Below are positions 11,550 through 31,358 of a stretch of DNA of 64,000 nucleotides, piece by piece (the stretch's first letter is position 1; every line of letters begins with the position of its first letter). The stretch lies in NCBI GenBank assembly GCA_947561395.2, contig OX387188.1, positions 35,273,942-35,337,941 of the forward strand, read 5' to 3'. The translations under genes and the position numbers were made by a program. The stretch comes from Buxus sempervirens. Lineage: Eukaryota > Streptophyta > Magnoliopsida > Buxales > Buxaceae. The notes under the pieces are model-generated. The model saw only the letters and a program-made list of their open reading frames with translations. It did no database searches and was not told the DNA's origin.

Positions 11550-12720
11550 ATATCTCAGTGCTCATGTTGGCCAACTGATGGTGTATGTCCCCATTGCAGT
11601 AGATCTCATGTACTTGGCCCCTGTGTAGCACCACCAGGAGCCTGTTATCACTGTGGACAGTACGGGCATCTCATACCCCAGTGCCCATATCCCCCCACAT
11701 ATCAGACACTTCGAACCCCAAGGGCACGACCTATTGCAATACTATCCGCTCGATTTCAAGGACTGACCACAGGTCAGAGAGGACCAGTTGGCCCAAGGCA
11801 GCACAATAGGCCAGCAGGCAGAGGTGGACCTCAAAGGCCACTGCCAGTTGCCCCACGACTACAACCACAAGCTAGAGCCTTTGCTATGGTTGCTTATGAG
11901 GACCCTGAGCCTGACACCCCGGTTTTAGTAGGAGGTATCATTTCCAATTGTGGACAATCTATTATCTATCTTTATGATTTTGGAGTATTATGTTCCTTTG
12001 ATTTCTTCTGCTGGTGTTGTGAGTATTGATTTGATACCTTCTTTATTGGAGTTGTTTTGTTGGTGCGTATCCCACTAGAAGGGGTATCATTTTTTAATTG
12101 TGATCAGTCTGTTATCTATCTATATGAGTTTGGAACACACGTTCTTTGATTTCTTCTGCTGGTGTTGTGAGTGTTGATTTGATACCTTCTTTATTGGAGG
12201 TTGTTTTGTTGGTGTCTATCCCACCAGAAGCGGTATCATTTTAATTGTGGTAAATCTGTTATCTGTTTCTATCATTTTTATTGAAGTTTGTTTGATATTA
12301 TATGAATTACCCCAGTTTTAGTAGGAGGTATCATTTTTAATGGTGTCAATCTGTTATCTGACTCTATGATTTTGAAGCATCATGTACTTTTCATTTGTTA
12401 GCATGTGTGTGCGTGCTAGTTTGGCACCTTCTTTATTTGAGTTTATTTTATTAGCTTGTATCCCACCAGAAGAGACTAGTAGGGCCCCAAATGGCGTATA
12501 GATGCCATGATCAGATTAGGCCAACTAGAATTACATAGTGATTTGATATGTCAACTTCTTGGGAAGTTCAAGGAAATTCTTGAAATGGATTGACTCTTAA
12601 AAAAATTCGTCACTATATATGGGAGACCGAGGTAGAGTTAAGGAAGAAGTATTCTACTCTATTTTGATGGACTATAAGGTGAAATTTCAAGGACGAAATT
12701 TATTTTGTAGGAGGGTAGAA
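11550..12720 (+). pseudogene. Ty3/gypsy polyprotein remnant, internally deleted
   Basis: At 11635-11940 the + strand encodes a Gag zinc knuckle, CYHCGQYGHLIPQC (C-x2-C-x4-H-x4-C), then a Pro/Gln/Arg-rich linker reaching 'DPEPDTPVLVGG', where the protease should start. Protease, RT and integrase are gone. At about 12600-12660 the sequence reads 'WETEVELRKKY', the usual end of Del/Tekay-type chromovirus polyproteins (WETEeemR.kYP). A purine-rich tract follows directly before the LTR at 12721. Confidence 0.7.
11926..12480. repeat. Tandem repeat inside the gypsy remnant, about 155-185 bp x 3-4
   Basis: Units begin near GTAGGAGGTATCATTT and include 'CTGTTATCT', 'GATTTCTTCTGCTGGTG', 'GATACCTTCTTTATT' and 'TATCCCACCAGAAG'. 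They start near 11929, 12085, 12230 and 12320, the later ones diverged. They replace the pol region expected here. Confidence 0.65.
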
Positions 12721-12984
12721 TGTAAAACCCCGATCCAAATTATATTTTAATTATTAGGCTTAATTATCTAAAGTGGGATTATTAGACTAATTAAGTACTT
12801 GTGTTATGAAGATAGGGTAAATGTGGATTATACTTAAGGATTTAGGGAAATCAATTGAACTTTATTGAAGTTATTAAGGTAAGCTTAGGTAGTGTTATGT
12901 CTTAATTACAATTAGCTAAGATACCTTCCAAGTAGTTTTAGTGAATTGGAAATCAAATTATGAAAAATTAGAGTTTAAGTGTAC

Positions 12985-13880
12985 CTAAAGTACTTTCAAA
13001 ATCTATCCAAGGTATCTCCCAAGTGTACCCAAATTATCCCCTAAGAATACCTAAAGTAACTCTTAAGAATACCCAAGGTACCTCTCAAGTGTACCTTAAG
13101 TATCTCCCAAGAATACCCGAAATAACCTCTCAAGTATACCCAAGGTACCCCACTTCTATACCTAAGGTACCCCCAAGTATTACCCAAGGTACCCCCATTG
13201 TATGCCCAAAGTACACCCGAGTATTACCCAAGGTATCCCCATTGTATGTCCAAAGTACACCCGAGTATTACCCAAGGTATCCCCATTGTATGCCCAAAGT
13301 ATACCCAAGTATTTTCCAAGGTACCACCCAAGTACACCTAAAGTACCCTTATGTATTACCCAAAGTACACCCATGTATTACCTAAGGTACCCCTTGTATT
13401 GCCTAAGGTACCTCACTTGTATTGCCTAAGGTACCCCACATGTATACTTAAAGTACCCCCTTATATAGCCAATGTACCTCATTTGTATAACTAAGTACCC
13501 CCCTATATAACTAAGGTACCCCCTCTTGTATAACTAAGGTACCCCCATGTGTTTGCCTACGGTACCCCTTTATTTTACCTAAGGTATCCCACTGTTTTAC
13601 CAAAGTACCCCTTTATTTTACCAAAGATACCCCCACTTTTTTACCTAAGGTACACCCCCTTATATAAGTAAGGTACCCCCTTCTATAACTAAGGCACCCC
13701 TCTTATATTACTAAGGTACACCTTTCAAGCATACCTAAAGTATGCCCCTTGAAATAACTAAGGTAAACTAAGATAAACTCCCTTGAAACACCAAGGTACC
13801 TCTCAAATAACACTAAGGTACCCACCACCTAACACTAAGGTATCCCTCCTTATAACACTCAGGTACCCCTTTAATAACCC
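12985..13880. repeat. Degenerate minisatellite, AAGGTACCCC type
   Basis: About 900 bp of tandem units near 20-25 bp of the form CCTAAGGTACCCCNNTGTATT, several dozen copies, with variants such as CCCAAAGTACACCCGAGTAT. The phase gives long but meaningless open frames on both strands. It lies in the proximal part of the gypsy LTR. Confidence 0.9.
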
Positions 13881-15423
13881 TTAGGTACACCCAAGGGTTT
13901 AGTGAGAATAAAAGGCTTGTTGAGGGGCAACTTTGATAAACAAAAGTTGGGCATATAAAAGGATGCCCTAACTAAAATATCTAGTGTTTTGAGAACCCTA
14001 TTTTCCTTGTCTTGGATGTATAAAACAAGAGGAGAAGAGTGGGAGCTTGCTTGAAGGCTTGAAGAAGAAGGAGAAGAAGATGAGAGATTAAGAGAAGTGA
14101 GCTTCTCCATTAATCAAGTAAGTAGCAAACCCTTCAAACTAAAATGAATTTATTGGATTTTCGTATTTCTCTCTCCTAGGGTTTTGATAAACTGAAAAAT
14201 CACTTGCATGTTGGGTTTTGCCTCTAAAATTCGTAGGGTTTTGATTGTATAACTGTTCTTGTTTAGTTTCTTATTGATTTGCCATGGATCTACAACCTAT
14301 ATTGGTCATATTGTAGTTTTTGGTTTGAATTTGGTGGGTTGATTAGGGTTTCATGTGGTTGGAATTATGTATATACGTATTTTGGGTGGATTCTTGTAAT
14401 GGAAGGTGTACTTGGACATGTTGGGAGGATGTATGATCATCCCATTTGGTATTGGAAAGGTTGGATATGATTTGTATGAGTTTTGTGTTGAAAATAGTCA
14501 AAAATAGTTGAAAACCGGAGGTGGCGATTAATCTTGAGCCAAAACTCCAAAAATCAATCTCTGTTATCCTAATCGTGACTTAGGATTAGTCTGGGTGACT
14601 AAACGCGAACTGGGCGCAGGAACGTTGACCTGGGTGCGCGCACGTTGGTCCTGTTTTAGGGCTGGGCGCGAACCTTGGCTTTTACGCCCGAACGTCCACC
14701 CTGCTCCAACCTTAATGTCTGAACGTCCATGGGGGATTAGAATGAACGCCTAAATGTTAGACCTATGTTTTTGAGAGTTCTTCACCAACTCTTTCCCAAA
14801 TAACCAAACCTCTTACACATCACTCTTATTACATGAAAGACATTTAAGTAAATTTCCTGTATATTTATTACTCAATTTACTTAAGTCGTTACATATAAAT
14901 AAGGTTTTAACCCCCCAATTTGGAACCAATAAAAATACTCCCAAGGCCCAATTCCCAACCAATAAAAAGTCAACTTTCCAGTTCATGCTTAAATTTCTAG
15001 TTTTCCCAATTTTCATCAAAGACCACTTTTTGAGTTTGATTCCCAAATAAGTGATTCAGAAGCCCATAAAATTCTAGAAGATTTGTTTACCCTCCATTAG
15101 ACTACAACCAGAATTTGAGCCCGAAACTCCTTGTAGATTTGTTTAGAAAATTTATACACCAAAAAGTCAACGTTTTTAACAAGACTTAGAATATTTTTGA
15201 GGTCCAAAACTTTTTGTCTTGGAATCCATTGATTTTTGGTATGGTGACTTATTTGGGAATCCTAAGACTATCCCATTCATCCAAAATGTGTTTTGAGGAT
15301 TTTATGACGTTTGTTTTGATTAATTGGATTGATGATAGCGGGTTGAAAAACCCATATGTGATTTTAAAAAGGCTTTTGGTTTATGGTTTGGCGGTGGATG
15401 GGAACTTCCACCTGGCATGTGTT

Positions 15424-15625
15424 ATGATCAGGCAGTGTAGAGATTACTCCGCTTGGCCTTGGTTCATTAGGCAGCATTGAAATTACTCCACTTGGCCTTG
15501 GTTCATTGGGCAGTGTAGAGATTACTCCGCTTGGCCTTGGTTCATTAGGCAGCGTAGAAATTACTCCGCTTGGCCTTGGTTCATCAGGCAGCGTAGAGGT
15601 TATTCCGCTTGGCCTTGGCTTGATC
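15424..15625. repeat. Minisatellite, about 39 bp x 5
   Basis: Five units of GGCAGTGTAGAGATTACTCC followed by GCTTGGCCTTGGTTCATT, differing by a few substitutions. They open a repetitive reading frame on the minus strand (repeated NEPRPSGVIS), which I do not regard as a gene. Confidence 0.9.
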
Positions 15626-16496
15626 ATTGGTTCTACTCATTGATTTGAAGGGTTTGGTGTGAGTTGTGAGTTTAGTCTGTGTGTTGGTGTTGGTTTGTTA
15701 GTATTAATGTCCTTGTCCATCTATCTTTGTTCTTGGATAGTGGTCATTAATCTAATTTAGAGACACGCTAACCCACGCTAACCCACGAGTCCTACCAAGA
15801 CATGTTTGCAACATTTGATTGTATTTATGGATCTTATGTGTTACTCGATTGAGATATTTGAATTGGAATTACATTTGTATCCGATTGAATTGTTTTGGTC
15901 TACATTTGGTACATTATACTTGTGAATATTATCATTGTATTACAAAATTTCATAAACTGTTTCTCTGCATGCATGTTTGCTTCTTATTGGGACTTTAAGT
16001 CTCATGCGTGTTTTGTTTTACCGGATTTGTTTTCAGATCCGCTTTGTGAGCCACGTACTGGGGCAGATATTGAGGGTGAGCTTAAGCACAGGCCCGAGGA
16101 CTTTTACTATCTGTAGTAGGGTTCTCTTTGTGTTATGATATTTAGTTTTTTTTAGAAACTATAAATGGGATGTAATTATTCTTTTTGGAATTGTAGACTT
16201 GAGAGTTGTCTTTAGATTATCGCTTTTGTATATGTCTGTACATGTGAGGAAGAGAGGTGGAGAGATCTTAGTTGCTTTTTTGTATACTCAAATATCATGT
16301 TTTGGTGATTATACTATAGGTGATTATTTTGTTGGATGGAAAATTTTTAATTCCATGCATCTTTGGCTTATGAATTCTGATGATTACATTGTAATTGCTT
16401 AGGTAATTGTGTTTATCAGGTTCTATTGGGCCCATAAGTAGGTCTTGGGGATGGGTCGGTGTTGTGATAGGGCAGACCCGGATTTGGGGTGCTACA

Positions 16497-16739
16497 TTAA
16501 ATATCATTAATGTTTTACCATTAAAATGAACTTAATAGATAAGTATTTTTATTTCAAAAATTTCTATGCATATTTATTAAAAAGAAAATGAAAAAAAAGG
16601 AATTTATATAATTATTTATAATTTAAAATATATATTATGTAACAATGGATAAATACATAAAATAATTTTTGCTAATAACTTAAGTTATATTATTTATTTT
16701 AAATTCTTTTAGTTAGATATGAGTAATTTTGTATAACAA
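16497..16739. other. AT-rich spacer
   Basis: Very AT-rich, no gene or clear element between the gypsy LTR end and the MITE target duplication. Confidence 0.5.
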
Positions 16740-16748
16740 TAGATAAAT

Positions 16749-17061
16749 GGGGAAACTAGTTTTTAGTGATACTTTTTAAAAATAATTCAGATTCAGTCGG
16801 TCAATTCTTGATAATTGATTTTTAATGATACTTTTTAAAATAATTCGTTAAGATTTTTTGCCAAAAATGCCCTCAACAGACTTTGAAAAACTTTTCATTC
16901 ATTTTGTTACAAGTCTTTTGGAGGGCATTTTTGGAAGATGAATAGTAAAGTGACACCAATTGTTAATTATTTTTAAAAGTATAACTAATTCTCAATTACT
17001 TAGAATTGGTCGACTGAATCTGAATTATTTTAAAAAGGTATCACTAAAAACCAATTTTCCC
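16749..17061. mobile_element. Mutator-type MITE with 9-bp target duplication
   Basis: A 313-bp element with long inverted ends (GGGGAAACTAGTTTTTAGTG left, GGGAAAATTGGTTTTTAGTG right in reverse complement), the similarity running for about 60 bp through TTCAGATTCAGTCG. It is flanked by TAGATAAAT at 16740-16748 and 17062-17070, a perfect 9-bp duplication typical of Mutator-like elements. It shares its terminal sequence with the element at 39753-40184. Confidence 0.9.
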
Positions 17062-17147
17062 TAGATAAATATATTCTATAATAATATATAAATACATGAA
17101 ATCAATTTTATTAATAATTTAGGCAGACGCTTCTTGCGTTATATATA

Positions 17148-17370
17148 CTAGCAGGATGCATGTGCAGCATTGCATGTGTGTAAGAAGGGAAGGGAAGAGG
17201 GAAAATGAGGGAGGGAACAGTTGCAAAACTAATTGTAAATTTTGAAAAACTTAAAGCAGTTTGGATCATTGTACCTTTTTATTAATAGATCTTATTAATA
17301 GTGTGTAAGGGCTATTTTAGAAGGTTACGCATTTTATGTGGCACACTTCCCAAGGGGCATATTCCCATTA
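17148..17370 (-). mobile_element. Small Helitron, minus strand, 5' end lost
   Basis: Reads on the minus strand from about TAATGGGAATATGCCCC to the 3' end CACATGCATCCTG-CTAG-T near 17148. Its body (GCCCCTTGGGAAG, CCCTTACACACT, GTTTTGCAACTGTTCCCTCC) is homologous to 53246-53470, which retains the TCTATACTAT start. It ends abruptly exactly where the next Helitron begins. Confidence 0.65.
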
Positions 17371-17575
17371 TCTATACTATTAATAAAGAGAAGATGGGGA
17401 ATATTCTTAGATTATGTCCCCTCTTTTTCCAAACTTTATCTTCCACAAACAACACAATCCCAACATAACCACCACAACCACTGCTCCTTCCACTTTTAAA
17501 TTGAAAACCATACTTCTATGGATAGTTGCAATTGTTCCCTCCCCTACATGCAGTTCTGCACCTGCACCCTACTAG
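17371..17575 (+). mobile_element. Non-autonomous Helitron, 205 bp
   Basis: Begins TCTATACTATTAATAAAG preceded by A (17370) and ends GCACCTGCACCCTA-CTAG (17572-17575) followed by T, as expected for Helitron insertion between A and T. The tail GCAATTGTTCCCTCC...TGCAC is shared with the neighbouring minus-strand copy. Confidence 0.7.
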
Positions 17576-17581
17576 TATATA

Positions 17582-19789
17582 TCTTTATCTTTATTACTAT
17601 AAAAAGTACGAAGACCCTTAATGTTTGTCCACTTTTATCTTCCTAAAACACTCTTGTACTAAAAACAAATCTCAACGAACATGTCCCTTTTATTCACCGC
17701 TTGGGAATAGTCATGATAAAAAATTGAGATCGCTCAATCAAAAGAAAGGGAAATCTTTGTTACCTTTTATTCACCACTGTTGGGAACAGTCATGAAGCCC
17801 TTTCTTGTTTCTCCACTTTTACATTCCAAAAATGTCCTCCCACAAAGACTATATTTATTCTCTCTTTCGTCAATCAAAAGCCACGTTCCAAACAATGTCT
17901 CTTTTCATCCAAAACGTCATGTCTCAACAATATGTACAAATAAAATATAACAAACTTCAATTTGTACTTTTTATTTCTCAAACTCTCTAAGAGAATCTAT
18001 CTGACTCAGATCTCCAACAGAAGCGAAGAACCATTGGTTAGTTTCTTTTATTCTATTAATTATTTTTTTATCTCACTTATTTATCGGTTATTTTCTTTTG
18101 TATGGTGCCTAATAATTATCAATCGTTTAAACTCCCACGTCATCTATTGTATGATTAAGATTTCATGAAACTTAGTTTTTTTCTGGACTTTAATTGTGCA
18201 TGAAATTTGGTATATACATTACCTTTATTTGGATTTATTTATTTTTTAAAGTAGAAAGATGCCATCTCATATTTAAAAAAAAAAAAAATAGAGATTCAAA
18301 TCCCTAAAATCTCTCCATATTACGTCAGCCATTTCTCTTATCCCATCACTCTTTCACTCCTCTTTATTCCAATAGGATTAAAATCTCATCTTAATCTCTT
18401 TGTTAGATTAAAATCTCATGGAATTCATTAGGATTGTATAAAAGATGAAGATTTTATCTTGTAAAATATGATATTTAAAGTTTATGAATAATAAAAACTG
18501 ATAATATCTTTTAAAGGTATTATAAGAAAATCTTTTAACCATAATGCTAAAATACGTAAATTCTCAAAAGGATATTAATTTTATCCACCAAAATAAAAAT
18601 AAAAAATCAAAACACAAATTTTTTTAATCGCAATAATCACTAATAAATATAAAGTTATTTTCAATAAAGCGTATTGGTTCAAAAATTATATATTTGGATA
18701 AGACTATAATAAAGCCAATTGTTGCATCTCTATTGATAAAGATGAATGAAGCTTATGATTGTTAAAGTTATAAATAATAAAATCCTTTAAAATTATTACA
18801 AAAATCTGTGGTGCTAAAACATATAAATACATGTATATTATATTCTTTTGAAGAATCTCTAATTTCAAAATACTTTATTTTTTTACTCATAAATCCTACT
18901 AAAACAGATTTCAATATTTTAATATTTAATACACTTATTACCAAACTTAAATATAGTTATCTTTATTTTAATAAAATATAGATATATATATACTAACCCA
19001 AAATCAATTGACACTAGAATCAATAGGAACGAATATCCCTATTACCAAAAACATGTTTCAGTTAATTAAAAGATGTCATGATAATAATAAAATAAAAAAT
19101 TTAATACAATTAATTGATTAATTTTCTTAGTCATTATCTTTCGTTTTATTTTTTCAAAATTTTTCAATAAAATTCATTTGGATAGGTATAGATAATTTTG
19201 AAATTCTATATCATAGAAGAGTGGGTAAATATAATTAAGGCTTATCTAATTCCATAGGATTTTCATACATTCAGGGCTAGAAAATATAGAAAAGGTAACT
19301 TACAAATTATTAAATATTTAAAAATAATTGAAAATTCTTTCAAATTAAAATATTTTTAATTTAAACTATTTTTCAGTAATAGATAAATATATTTTTTAAA
19401 GACGAAATATCTATATCTATATTTTATTAATATATCAACAAGTCAACAACTATATTTTAGTATATAATAGGATACTTAGAGAATTGGATGGAATCATATT
19501 TTTGAAATTAATATTTAATATTGTACAATGGATATCAATATTTTATTAAAACAATGGTATAGATAATTATAGTTTAATCTCTAACCTAGGTATATAATAA
19601 ATAAATACAAAAATGAAATATTATTTTTCAAAGAAGTAATTACGACTTTATTAAAAATAATATTTTATATAGTTACCCATATAACGAATACACAAGGGAT
19701 CATCATTATCTTTCATCTCGTCTGTTTATTATTTTTGACTTTTAATCTAAATAACATTCCCATGCTCAATGCACGTGCATATTTACTAG
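17582..19789 (+). mobile_element. Longer non-autonomous Helitron, 2.2 kb, AT-rich
   Basis: Candidate element beginning TCTTTATCTTTATTACTATA after A (17581) and ending with the palindrome ATGCACGTGCAT, a short spacer and CTAG (19786-19789) before T. The interior is AT-rich with no coding region for Rep/helicase. The 3' hairpin and A|T flanks are clear. The 5' end is less certain: the element could start at 17371 and include the 205-bp unit. Confidence 0.55.
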
Positions 19790-19807
19790 TTATATAGATA
19801 GATAATA

Positions 19808-20076
19808 CTAGCAAGGGTGCACGTGCAATACTAGTATAGTACACGTAGAGAGAGGGGAATGAGGAGAAGTGGGACGAGAAGTGAGCGAGTGGTTACAAAC
19901 TGACTGGGTTTTGAACGAAAAGTGCTAAGTTTAGACTATTTTATAAGGTCCTTCGTTACTAAAACCCAAATTACGTGGGAAATGGGCATTTTGGAAAAGT
20001 TGTGAATTGTTTTAAGCACGCTTCCCAGAGCCCTTCTCGTGTTAAACATAATATAGTATAGAGTTTATAGTATAGA
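19808..20076 (-). mobile_element. Non-autonomous Helitron, 269 bp, minus strand
   Basis: On the minus strand it begins TCTATACTATAAACTC after A (20077) and ends TTGCACGTGCACCCTTG-CTAG (19808) followed by T. The 3' hairpin is TGCACGTGCA. It is related to the other Helitrons (GGGCTCTGGGAAGCGTGC block) and lies just upstream of the poly(A) polymerase 5' UTR. Confidence 0.7.
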
Positions 20077-20159
20077 TAGAAGTACACTTTTTTTTTGAAA
20101 TGCAGATGGAAGTACACATACATACATAGAATCGACTCGTTCTTTTTAACTTTAGGAAC

Positions 20160-20910
20160 TTTGGAAAGGAGAGACGCACGTAAAGAGAAAGGTGTCAAGA
20201 GTGGCCGTCAATAGCGTAAGTCTCCGTTCGTTTTTTCTTCGGTTGATGTAACCACACCATTGGCCTCTAATCTCTCTCTCACACTCCCTCTCTCTTCTGG
20301 TATTTTAATGGTTTTATCTCTTCTTGTTTCTAGGGTTTTCGTTCTTTCTTTACAAGATTTGGGATTCGTCAAGACCCGTGGCCAATTGCGAATCACAACG
20401 CAAGAAGAGTTTTATGTTTCAGAAGATTGAGAGATCACTGGATTAGGTTTTCCGGATACTTGGGTGCTGGGATCGTACCTGTCTTGTTTTTTGAGGGTTA
20501 GGGCTTGTTCGATGGGGAAAAAGCAAAATATAGTTTAGTTGGGTTTATGATTTGTTCTGTTCTCATTATATGAAAGAACTAGTTTCTAGGGTTTATTTTT
20601 ATTGTTTTTTGTTTCACGCTTCAATCTGTTCTGTTGTAGCAGCGGGCTCTACTTGAATTGAATTGATCTTTTTTCTTTTTCTTTGCCGATGACTTAAACT
20701 ATCGGAGAGCACGGATATTGTAAATTAAGGATTATTTCATTATCTTTTGTTTTCTTTGTTTATGATTTTATTCCTTTTTGATTTCTTTTAGAATATCCCT
20801 TGTTCTTGATTCTGGAACTAAAGGGAGAATTGTATATAAACAGTTAATTTTCCCCAATAATTACAATCATTGATTACAAAAGGAAAAAAAAAACACATTG
20901 TAATCAAAGC
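20160..20910 (+). promoter_or_regulatory. Probable promoter and 5' UTR of the poly(A) polymerase gene
   Basis: No coding frame. CT-rich sequence (TCTCTCTCACACTCCCTCTCTC, about 20270-20295) and several GGGTTT stretches near 20333-20600 are typical of plant 5' leaders. A 5' UTR intron is possible but not provable here. Upstream is bounded by the Helitron ending at 20076. Confidence 0.4.
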
Positions 20911-29442
<8,532 letters not shown>

Positions 29443-29708
29443 GCAACGTCCACCAACTCCGGCAAAGTCAAGATTTTTGAGCTATTCCCCACTTGTTTCC
29501 ATAATTTTCGAACCTGTAATTTGTCCTTTGTTTTTTCTTCCTTCGTCTCCCCTTCTGTTCCTGTGGATCATGTTTATAAGATGGAGTTCCCTGTTGCATT
29601 GAGAGCAAACGGGAGCGTCTGGTTGCTGCGACGAAGAGTTGCAAACTTATTGTGGCAGTTTAGTCTTGATGAAGGGTGGGCTCTGTTCGGTGAATGTTAT
29701 TTCCTTGT

Positions 29709-29714
29709 AATAAA
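29709..29714 (+). terminator. Probable polyadenylation signal of the poly(A) polymerase gene
   Basis: AATAAA about 270 bp after the stop codon, in T-rich sequence. Plant signals are loose, so this is a candidate only. Confidence 0.4.
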
Positions 29715-29739
29715 AATGTCATCTTCAATGTAAATTTTG

Positions 29740-30860
29740 ACTCAGAATCAAAGGGTTTTCCCACTTCTGCTTCCATGTAAACAAAGCAAGGATTTAGCCA
29801 AGAATGATTATACGGTTATGGTCGCCGTTACAGCATGTATGGTTGTCATGATTTGGATGTAATATTGTTCGGTTCATGAACCTCCTGCACGCATGGGGTA
29901 CCATTACCAAGAGTATTTATGCGATTATACGAACTGGGTTGGCTTGCATGCACAGAATTTATTGTACGACATGAAGCGCTGTCTGAGTGAACAGAAAGCT
30001 AGTTTCATGTTTGCCATCTTGATGAAATTGTAAACATCGGAATGAATTATGGTACCAAAATTTTAATCCATTATTATATGGCATTTTATCGTTGTCAGTT
30101 CTATTTATTTATTTATTTCTTGGGTACGTTCTTATTACGACATCGCTAGTATGTATGTATGCACTCATCACATTTGCCTTTTTTTAAGGGTGCAACCCTT
30201 GTACATGGCAGTAACTCAAATAACTTATGACAACTTATTAGTTAAAGCATTGCCCTCCTAATATTACACACTCATTACACTTACCGAGCATGATTAAAGC
30301 CCTTCACATACCAAAAGTGACACCCTTTGCCGATTGAAACTGTCGCTCCACTGGGATCCTAAAGTGAAGCTACAAAGGCAGTGGCAATTCGGTCGACTTT
30401 TGAAGTTTGAGCGCGTTTCGAGATCGTGATGACCGCGTGTCGGCCCACTTGCATCAAATGGTAAGGCGTCTTATTGGGTTAGGTTGAACTTCAAAAGAGC
30501 GTTAAGATATCTATCCGATAACGCCATTGGCAATTTGGCAGATTGATTAACTCTTTATAATAGCTACTTTCGATCACCACTGACTTCTGTGCATTTGTTC
30601 TTTGAAAGTTAAAATCAAAGCCTTGGGTTTTATTTTAAGTGGAGTCATTCCTCTCTGATCTGCTGTCATCCTTTTGTGTCGGTCTTTAATGAGATTGAGA
30701 CATGTATGAATTAGTTTAAGAATTTTAAATGCAAGCTAAAGCTTACCAATTTAAGGGATACATATATCGCATTACAAAGAACAAAAAAAAAAAAAAAAAA
30801 AAATACATGTATCAATCTCATTGGAGACTTTTATAAAGAGAGGTCATAAGATCTGAGAGA
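29740..30860. other. Intergenic, no gene seen
   Basis: Ordinary AT-rich DNA with an A-run at about 30783-30803. No exon, RNA gene or TE end was recognised. Confidence 0.5.
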
Positions 30861-31358
30861 AATTGCTCCCAACCCACCCCACTGGGTTAAAAATGGGGTG
30901 GTGGGTTCGGGTTAAAGCGGTTGCATAAAAATGTAAAAAAAAGTGTTTTTAACCAAAATATATCGATTAATAGTGTATTTATTCATGGAATACATAAATT
31001 TTTTTATATATCATATATATATATATATATATTAAAATAATGCTTTAAACATGTAAAATTCATATTTTAGTAAACTAAGGTTTGGTTGGAGGCGGGTTGA
31101 GCAAAATCCGAACCTGCCGCTAACTCAATTGTGGCTATAACTGTTAGGAATATAAGTAAATATATAAAAATTCACCCCTACTATCAGCTTGAGCTTTTAG
31201 TAGGAACGGTGTTCTACATGGTATTAGAGCGTTAGGTTAACACCAAGGGATAGGTTCAAACCTCCACTCCACCCGTTGAGAAAAAAAATATTCCACGTGT
31301 AGAGCCTTCCTAAAATGGGTTTGAGTCCAGCCCACACGTGAGGGGGAGTGTTAGGAAT

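Larger units (their letters stand above)
12721..16496 (+). mobile_element. Long gypsy 3' LTR (3.8 kb)
   Basis: Starts TGTAAAACCCCG directly after a purine-rich tract and ends ...GGGGTGCTACA, giving TG...CA termini and the 'TGTAA-CCC' start seen in chromovirus LTRs. A length near 3.8 kb suits the Tekay/Del lineage. It contains a TATA-like CATATAAAAGG at about 13951, two minisatellites (listed separately) and GC-rich GAACGTT motifs near 14620-14730. No second LTR lies in the window, so the ends are inferred. Confidence 0.55.

Noticed and set aside
13023..13429. Open frames on both strands rich in YPRYP-type repeats
   Set aside because: Product of the KpnI-like minisatellite in the gypsy LTR.
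13000..13880. CRISPR-like array
   Set aside because: Units are contiguous and degenerate with no unique spacers, in a plant nuclear context.
15364..15627. Minus-strand repeated NEPRPSGVIS frame
   Set aside because: Encoded by the 39-bp minisatellite in a retroelement LTR.
31219..31260. tRNA gene suggested by GGTTCAAACC
   Set aside because: No cloverleaf; the segment is the interior of the small LTR element and the tRNA-like signal is its primer site.
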